This document shows, one piece after another, positions 6,744-10,605 of a stretch of 10,605 nt of DNA. Source of the stretch: Actinomycetales bacterium (GTDB taxonomy: Bacteria; Actinomycetota; Actinomycetes; Mycobacteriales; Mycobacteriaceae); NCBI GenBank assembly GCA_012838715.1, contig DUOR01000232.1:1-10605 (forward strand), read 5' to 3'. A program made the translations under genes and the position numbers. Under the pieces are notes generated by a model. That model was not told the DNA's origin. It did no database searches and saw nothing but the letters and a program-made list of their open reading frames with translations. Position 1 is the stretch's first letter; every line of letters starts with the position of its first letter.

Positions 6744-6953
6744 AAAATCTTCTCCTCAAACTGCCTTCGGTGAGTTTTCCCGACTTGTGGTGTCGTCGGT
6801 GATTGCCGGGCATGCAACCGCCCGCGACTGCCCGCGCCCCCGGGTCCCGGCCGTCCCTGGTGGGCCGGCTGAGCTCCGGGTGACTTCGACCACGACTTCC
6901 GCGGAAAACCGCCCCACTCGCATGCGGGTGGTGCGGTCGAGTCCGTGGAGCGG
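6744..6953. other. Leader region of CoA-transferase copy 1 with two palindromes
   Basis: No gene seen. It contains the 10-bp palindrome TTCCGCGGAA (6897-6906) and, 7 bp away, an 18-nt near-palindrome with core CGCATGCG (6914-6931; in RNA all pairs form if one G-U is allowed). Either could be an operator for the gene downstream on the minus strand. No convincing -10/-35 pair was found. Confidence 0.4.
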
Positions 6954-7118
6954 GGTCGCGTAGCCACCACGCTCGAATCCGGTGACGAAGTGCTCGAGCA
7001 CGTCACCAGTAAGGCTACCGAACGTTGTTTCCGAACGGTGACACAGACCACCGTCGGCGGTGTGGAGTGGCCTGCGTAATGGTGTTTTTCCGGCCGATCG
7101 GGGGTGAACCCCCACATT
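6954..7118 (-). pseudogene. Decayed 3' remnant of the HD-domain gene
   Basis: The minus strand encodes pieces matching the C-terminal part of the HD protein at 8936-9574, in the right order but in alternating frames. NVGVHPRSAGK (about 7118-7086) matches EIVAAHPRPDFK. In another frame, NTITQAT (about 7086-7066) matches NRILQAF. Back in the first frame, HRSETTFGSLTGDVLEHFV (from about 7040) and TGFERGGY match HRPETTFGNVKADVLQHFV and PGFERDDF. The matching DNA also aligns directly, for example around CGAAGTGCT and GGCCTGC. Frame changes and the missing N-terminal two thirds show it is not functional. It lies upstream of CoA-transferase copy 1 just as the intact HD gene lies upstream of copy 2, so it marks the duplicated unit. 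Confidence 0.7.
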
Positions 7119-7159
7119 TTCCTGCGGGCGCATGACCGATGTGTCGAGTGCTTGTCGCG

Positions 7160-7272
7160 GACGTGGCTGTTGTGTCGCGCGCGTGGCCGTCAGGCATCGG
7201 GGGCGTGGCCGTCGCGCGTCGTGCGCATGGCCGTCACACGTCGTGCGCATGGCCGTCGCGCGTCGCGCGCGT
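7160..7272. repeat. 22-bp minisatellite, about 4-5 copies
   Basis: The word TGGCYGT recurs at 7164, 7184, 7206, 7228 and 7250, a 20-22 bp period. The best units read GTCGTGCGCATGGCCGTCRCRC. It lies between the end of CoA-transferase copy 2 and the HD remnant. Reading frames across it are repeat artefacts. Confidence 0.8.
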
Positions 7273-7305
7273 TGCTTTCCGACGGCGTCGCGGGCGAACT
7301 GCCGG

Positions 7306-7342
7306 GGTACGGCGGGCGATGTCCGAAGGCACCCGCCGTACC
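7306..7342 (-). terminator. Hairpin after CoA-transferase copy 2
   Basis: GGTACGGCGGG (7306-7316) is the exact reverse complement of CCCGCCGTACC (7332-7342), with a 15-nt loop, 20 bp beyond the stop codon. There is no U-tract on the minus strand, so this would be the U-less type common in actinobacteria. Confidence 0.6.
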
Positions 7343-7361
7343 GCGGCCCGTTGAGCTCCCG

Positions 7362-8867
7362 TTATCCGCGCATGGAGCCCTTTTCGGCGAGGTTGCGGTG
7401 GAAGGAGAAGGCGGTTTCCAGGTCGTGCGGCGTGTGCTGCGGGCGGCCGTGGGCGGTGGCGCGCTCGACGTACTCCTCCAGCAGCGGGCGGTAGTCGGGG
7501 TGCGCGATGGAGATCATCTTCTTCGCGCGGTCGATGGGTGCCAGGCCGCGCAGGTCGGCGAAGCCGTACTCGGAGATGACGACCATGACGTCGTGCTCGG
7601 TGTGGTCGATGTGCGACGCGAACGGCACGATGGCCGAAATGGCGCCGTCCTTCGCCAGCGACGGGGTGATGAAGGAGGACACGTAGCCGTTGCGGGTGAA
7701 GTCGCCCGAACCGCCGATGCCGTTCATGATTCGGGAGCCGGACACGTTGGTGGAGTTCACGTTGCCGTAGATGTCGGCCTCGATGAGGCCGTTGGTGGCG
7801 ATGAGCCCAACGCGGCGGATGACCTCCGGGTGGTTCGAGACCTGCAGCGGGCGGGTGATGATCGATTCGCGGTACCGTGCCGCTTCCTTGTTCATGCGCT
7901 CGGCGTACTCCGGGGAGAGCGAGAAGGAGGTGGCGGAAGCGACGGTCATCTTGCCGGCGTCGATGAGATCGATCATGCCGTCCTGGATGACCTCGGTGTA
8001 CGCCTGGATGTTCTCGAACTTCGAATCCAACAGGCCCGCCATCACCGCGTTGGGCACGTTGCCGACGCCGGACTGCATGACGTAGCCGTCGTAGGTCAGG
8101 CGGCCGCCCGCGACTTCTCCCTCGAGGAAGTCGAGGAAGTTGCCGGCGATTCGCTGGGAGACGTCGTCGATGGGTTTGAACGGCGAGTTGCGGTCCGGGG
8201 CGTCGGTCTCGACGATGGCGACGACCTTGTCGGTGTCGATGTCGATGTAGGTGGTGCCCACACGGTCGCCCGGATTGTTGATGGGGATCGCGGTGCGGTT
8301 GGGGCGCGCCTGGATGCGGTAGACGTCCGCCATGCCCTCGAGATCCAGGGACTGCCACGAGTTGACCTCGATGATGATCTTCTCCGCGGCGTCGAGGTAC
8401 TCGACGTTGTTGCCGACGCCCGACGACGGCACGATGTGGCCTTCCTCGGTGATGCGCGCCGCCTCGACGATGGCGAAGTCCAGCGTGCCGAAGAAGCCCT
8501 CGGACACCTGCTGCGCCGAATGCGACAGATGCATGTCGGCGTACTTCATCGAGCCGGCGTTGATCTTCTTCCGCATGATCGAATCGGACTGGTACGGCAT
8601 GCGGAAGCGGATGGCGTCGGCGTCGGCAAGCACACCATCGCAGTCCGGTGCGGTGGACGCACCGGTGAAGAGATCGATCGCGTAATCATCGCCGCGGTCG
8701 TGGGCCGCCTTCGCGCGCTCGGCGATGGCCGTGGGCATGGCCTTGGGGTACGCGGCGCCGGTGAAGCCGGACATGCCGATCTTCGCGCCGTGGCCGATGA
8801 GCTCCGCGGCGTCATCGGCGGTCATGATCTTGCCGCGGAGCTTCGCATTGGCGATACGGTCCGTCAT
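7362..8867 (-). CDS. cat: Succinyl-CoA:acetate CoA-transferase, copy 2
   Basis: A 501-residue tandem paralog of 5235-6743 with the same catalytic set: E292 in AYTEVIQDG, N345 (VSNHPEV), G386 (NGIGGSGDF), and the GAKIGMSGFTGAAYPK and SGVGNVPNAV motifs. Differences from copy 1 concentrate in the first ~130 residues and the last ~35, including a one-residue deletion near 471-480 (TAHGRPQHT here, TSGDNKFMQT in copy 1). The active-site core is unchanged, so the same reaction is expected, with possible differences in regulation or acyl preference. Start ATG 8867 has AAGGAG 8 nt upstream (AAGGAGAAAAACG). It follows the HD gene by 68 bp on the same strand, so the two probably form an operon; a 17-bp repeat fills the gap. 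Having the intact upstream partner, this is likely the ancestral arrangement (inference). Confidence 0.93.
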   Translation of the reverse strand: MTDRIANAKLRGKIMTADDAAELIGHGAKIGMSGFTGAAYPKAMPTAIAERAKAAHDRGDDYAIDLFTGASTAPDCDGVLADADAIRFRMPYQSDSIMRKKINAGSMKYADMHLSHSAQQVSEGFFGTLDFAIVEAARITEEGHIVPSSGVGNNVEYLDAAEKIIIEVNSWQSLDLEGMADVYRIQARPNRTAIPINNPGDRVGTTYIDIDTDKVVAIVETDAPDRNSPFKPIDDVSQRIAGNFLDFLEGEVAGGRLTYDGYVMQSGVGNVPNAVMAGLLDSKFENIQAYTEVIQDGMIDLIDAGKMTVASATSFSLSPEYAERMNKEAARYRESIITRPLQVSNHPEVIRRVGLIATNGLIEADIYGNVNSTNVSGSRIMNGIGGSGDFTRNGYVSSFITPSLAKDGAISAIVPFASHIDHTEHDVMVVISEYGFADLRGLAPIDRAKKMISIAHPDYRPLLEEYVERATAHGRPQHTPHDLETAFSFHRNLAEKGSMRG

Positions 8868-8886
8868 CGTTTTTCTCCTTGTTTAA

Positions 8887-8930
8887 TGGGGCGGGGTGCT
8901 CACTGGGGCGGGGTGCTCACTGGAGCGGGG
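8887..8930. repeat. 17-bp tandem repeat between the HD gene and CoA-transferase copy 2
   Basis: TGGGGCGGGGTGCTCAC occurs at 8887-8903 and 8904-8920, with a partial copy TGGAGCGGGG at 8921-8930. It separates the HD stop codon from the ribosome site of the next gene, so copy-number change would alter operon spacing. Confidence 0.85.
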
Positions 8931-8935
8931 TCGGC

Positions 8936-9574
8936 CTATTCGGCCCAGTCGTTGGCTCGGATGATCTCGACGAAGTCGTCGCGTTCGAAGCCGGGCACGA
9001 AGTGCTGAAGGACGTCGGCCTTGACGTTGCCGAAGGTGGTCTCCGGGCGGTGCTTGATGCCGTCGGTGAAGGCCTGCAGGATGCGGTTCTTGAAGTCGGG
9101 GCGCGGGTGGGCGGCGACGATCTCCGCGCGCTGCTCGTCGGTGAGCGAGTCGTAGTCGATGCCCAGCACGTCGAGCTCGACGCCCCGGGTGACCAGGGCG
9201 ATTTCCGGCGCCATGTGCAGCGGGATCTCCGGGGTGGTGTGTAGCGCGATGCCCGCCCATGCAAGGTCGGCGCGGTCCTCGGACAGGCCGTGGGACAGGA
9301 GGAAACGGCGGGCCTCGTCGGCGCCGTCGATTTCGAAGCGCTGGTCGTCGCGGCGGTACTTCTCGGTCAGGCCGAGGTCGTGGAACATGGCGCCCACGTA
9401 GAGCAACTCGGCGTCGAAGTCGAGCTTCTCCTGCTCACCGCGGAGGGCGCCGAAGACGTACACGCGGCGGGAGTGGTCGAAGATGAGGTCGCTCGCGGCT
9501 TCGCGGACGAGTTCGGTCGCTTCCTTGGCCAGCTTGCTGTCGGGGATCTTGATTCCGGCGATTTCCTCGGTCAT
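8936..9574 (-). CDS. HD-domain metal-dependent hydrolase-like protein
   Basis: A 212-residue HD-superfamily protein. Candidate metal ligands are H34 (FDHSRRVYVFG), the H65-D66 doublet (GAMFHDLGL), and H112/H120 (ALHTTPEIPLH) with acidic residues around 135-140. HSRRVY-FG followed by MFHDLGL resembles the cyanamide-hydratase-like branch of HD proteins, but I cannot name the substrate. The C-terminal region (HRPETTFGNVKADVLQHFV and PGFERDDF) is the part preserved as a remnant at 6954-7118. I chose ATG 9574 because GGAAGG lies 6 nt upstream and the protein starts MTEEIAGIKIPDSKLAKEA. The frame is open much further upstream, but that part reads through the divergent promoter region and repeats. 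It is the first gene of the probable HD-CoA-transferase operon, divergent from the GlxA-like regulator. Confidence 0.88.
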   Translation of the reverse strand: MTEEIAGIKIPDSKLAKEATELVREAASDLIFDHSRRVYVFGALRGEQEKLDFDAELLYVGAMFHDLGLTEKYRRDDQRFEIDGADEARRFLLSHGLSEDRADLAWAGIALHTTPEIPLHMAPEIALVTRGVELDVLGIDYDSLTDEQRAEIVAAHPRPDFKNRILQAFTDGIKHRPETTFGNVKADVLQHFVPGFERDDFVEIIRANDWAE

Positions 9575-9767
9575 GACGCACCTTCCTGGTTGTGGTTGAA
9601 CGACCTTCCGGCCGCCCACTTCCCATGGTTCTTTTTCGCGCCCCCCGTCGCCATGTCCGGTGCGCCATGTTTCCCACGATTTCGGACATCCCGTTCCCCC
9701 GCGCCCCGCCGGCAACGAAGATGGGCGGTGAACACCGGCGACACCGCGACCGAATGGAGGGGCCGAC
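9575..9767. promoter_or_regulatory. Divergent control region between the HD operon and the GlxA-like gene
   Basis: The 193-bp gap holds the ribosome sites of both genes (GGAAGG on minus; GGAGGGG at 9756-9762 on plus), an inverted repeat ATGTCCG (9653-9659)/CGGACAT (9683-9689) and a direct repeat CGCCATGT (9649-9656 and 9663-9670, 14 bp apart). Direct repeats of this kind suit AraC-type DNA binding. Promoter hexamers are not clear. Operator function is inferred from position. Confidence 0.4.
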
Positions 9768-10605
9768 ATGACGGAGCCCACGGCGCCCACGGGAACCACG
9801 ACTGCAACCAAGTCCGAAACCACGACTCGACCGCACGGTTCCGGGGCCCACCGTTCCGGGGCCCACGGTTCCGGGGCCCACCGTTCCGGGGCCCGGCGGA
9901 TGGGGCTTTTCGTGTTCGACAGAGTGACGATGCTCGACGTCAGCGGCCCCGCGGAAGTGCTCAACACCGCCGGCGTCGTCGCTCGCTCGGGTCTCACCGA
10001 CCGCGAACCTGCGGCCGCTGCCCCGAACCCTTCCGGCGCCTCGGGTTACGAGCTGGTCTACGTCTCCCCCGCCGGCGGCACCGTGCGCACGTCGTCCGGT
10101 ATGGCCGTCGCCGATACCGTCACCCCGCGCGACGCCGGCCCACTGGACACGCTGATGGTCGCCGGCGCCGAGCACTTGGCGACGGATCGCATCAGCCGGG
10201 ACGTGCTCGACGCCGTCTCCTCGCTTGCCGACGACGCCGTGCGCGTCGCATCGGTGTGCACCGGCGCATTCGCGCTGGCCGAGCTGGGCTACCTCGACGG
10301 GCGTCGGGCGACGACGCACTGGCGCCACGCCGGACTGCTGGCGCGGCGGTACCCGAAGGTCGACGTGCAGCCGGACATCATCCACATCCGCGACGGCCGC
10401 TACCTGACGTCCGCCGGCATCACCGCCGGCATCGACCTGACGCTGTCGCTCGTCGAGGAGGACCTGGGTTCGGAGGTCGCCCGCGCGGCGGCCCGCGACA
10501 TGGTCATGTTCATGCAGCGGCCCGGCGGGCAGTCCCAGTTCTCGGCGGCGCTGGACACTCCCCCGGGCGCCAACCGCGTCCTCCGCGACCTGATGGACGT
10601 GGTCA
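9768..10605 (+). CDS. GlxA-family regulator (DJ-1/PfpI domain), 3' end cut off
   Basis: 279 codons are visible and no stop is reached. After a 44-residue Thr/Ser/Gly/His-rich extension, the DJ-1/PfpI-like domain begins at MGLFVFDRVTMLDVSGPAEVL (from 45). E63 and the nucleophile-elbow cysteine C164 (SVCTGAF) are present, followed by the GlxA-type THWRHAGLL, LTSAGITAGIDLTLSLVEEDLG and MVMFMQRPGGQSQFS. In this family two AraC-type helix-turn-helix motifs follow; here they would lie past the right edge. Such proteins are usually transcription activators. Divergent placement suggests control of the HD-CoA-transferase operon (inference). Start ATG 9768 is backed by GGAGGGG 5 nt upstream. The alternative start at 9900, exactly at the domain boundary, would remove the repeat-bearing extension but has a poorer ribosome site. 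Confidence 0.9.
   Translation, partial: MTEPTAPTGTTTATKSETTTRPHGSGAHRSGAHGSGAHRSGARRMGLFVFDRVTMLDVSGPAEVLNTAGVVARSGLTDREPAAAAPNPSGASGYELVYVSPAGGTVRTSSGMAVADTVTPRDAGPLDTLMVAGAEHLATDRISRDVLDAVSSLADDAVRVASVCTGAFALAELGYLDGRRATTHWRHAGLLARRYPKVDVQPDIIHIRDGRYLTSAGITAGIDLTLSLVEEDLGSEVARAAARDMVMFMQRPGGQSQFSAALDTPPGANRVLRDLMDVV
9837..9896. repeat. In-frame 15-bp repeat in the N-terminus of the GlxA-like gene
   Basis: Four 15-bp units of the type CACSGTTCCGGGGCC, alternating as two 30-bp units, encode repeated Gly/Arg-Ser-Gly-Ala-His. The unit length preserves the frame, so copy-number change would only lengthen or shorten the N-terminal tail. Confidence 0.85.

Noticed and set aside
5271..6773. 500-residue plus-strand open frame opposite CoA-transferase copy 1, and the similar one opposite copy 2
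   Set aside because: Both are antisense shadows produced by high-GC codon bias. They resemble each other only because the sense genes are paralogs.
6756..7250. 164-residue intact gene between the CoA-transferases
   Set aside because: Only fragments match the HD protein, in alternating frames, and the N-terminal part lies in the 22-bp minisatellite. A decayed remnant explains it better.
8936..9997. Longer 353-residue start for the HD protein
   Set aside because: The extra 141 residues run through the divergent intergenic region and the coding repeat of the GlxA-like gene, while ATG 9574 has a well-placed GGAAGG.

Overview
The window reads as a high-GC actinobacterial chromosome, most likely a Corynebacterium or close relative. 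The HisN-like histidinol-phosphatase, the second inositol-monophosphatase-type gene and prfB sit together and, from memory, follow the C. glutamicum order. The RF2 gene has no programmed frameshift, and the CoA-transferases resemble the corynebacterial Cat/ActA acetate CoA-transferase. Species cannot be fixed from the sequence.

Layout. At the left edge (1-231, minus) is the 5' part of an exported or membrane-anchored protein. Then 241-991 holds no convincing gene. It carries two minisatellites (35-bp and ~38-bp units), an AT-rich 102-bp imperfect palindrome and an 18-bp GC minisatellite. A housekeeping block follows: prfB (minus), an IMPase-family phosphatase (plus), a six-helix membrane protein (minus, convergent with the phosphatase) and hisN (plus). 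prfB, hisN and more weakly the IMPase gene have -10-like hexamers 6-7 nt before their start codons, as expected for leaderless transcripts. Another gene-poor stretch (4605-5234) has GC repeats, a 93-bp element with 23-nt near-perfect inverted ends, and a strong terminator.

The right half is an acetate/succinate CoA-transferase locus: two tandem minus-strand paralogs (5235-6743 and 7362-8867, about 86% identical by my hand alignment), an HD-domain protein (8936-9574) directly upstream of the second copy, and a divergent GlxA-type regulator (DJ-1/PfpI domain, cysteine present) that runs off the right edge. The gap between the paralogs holds a decayed, frameshifted remnant of the C-terminal part of the HD protein. 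The ancestral duplication was therefore probably the pair HD gene + CoA-transferase gene, with one HD copy since lost.

How the genes fit together. The CoA-transferases would exchange CoA between succinyl-CoA and acetate, linking acetate handling to the TCA cycle. The GlxA-like protein is the natural candidate regulator of the HD-CoA-transferase operon, but this rests on position only. HisN performs the histidinol-phosphate dephosphorylation step of histidine synthesis. prfB supplies release factor 2. The most unusual property of the window is the density of short tandem repeats, with different unit lengths, in nearly every intergenic gap and in two coding N-terminal regions. I found no rRNA, tRNA, CRISPR array or intact insertion sequence, and no clear new defence or biosynthetic system.
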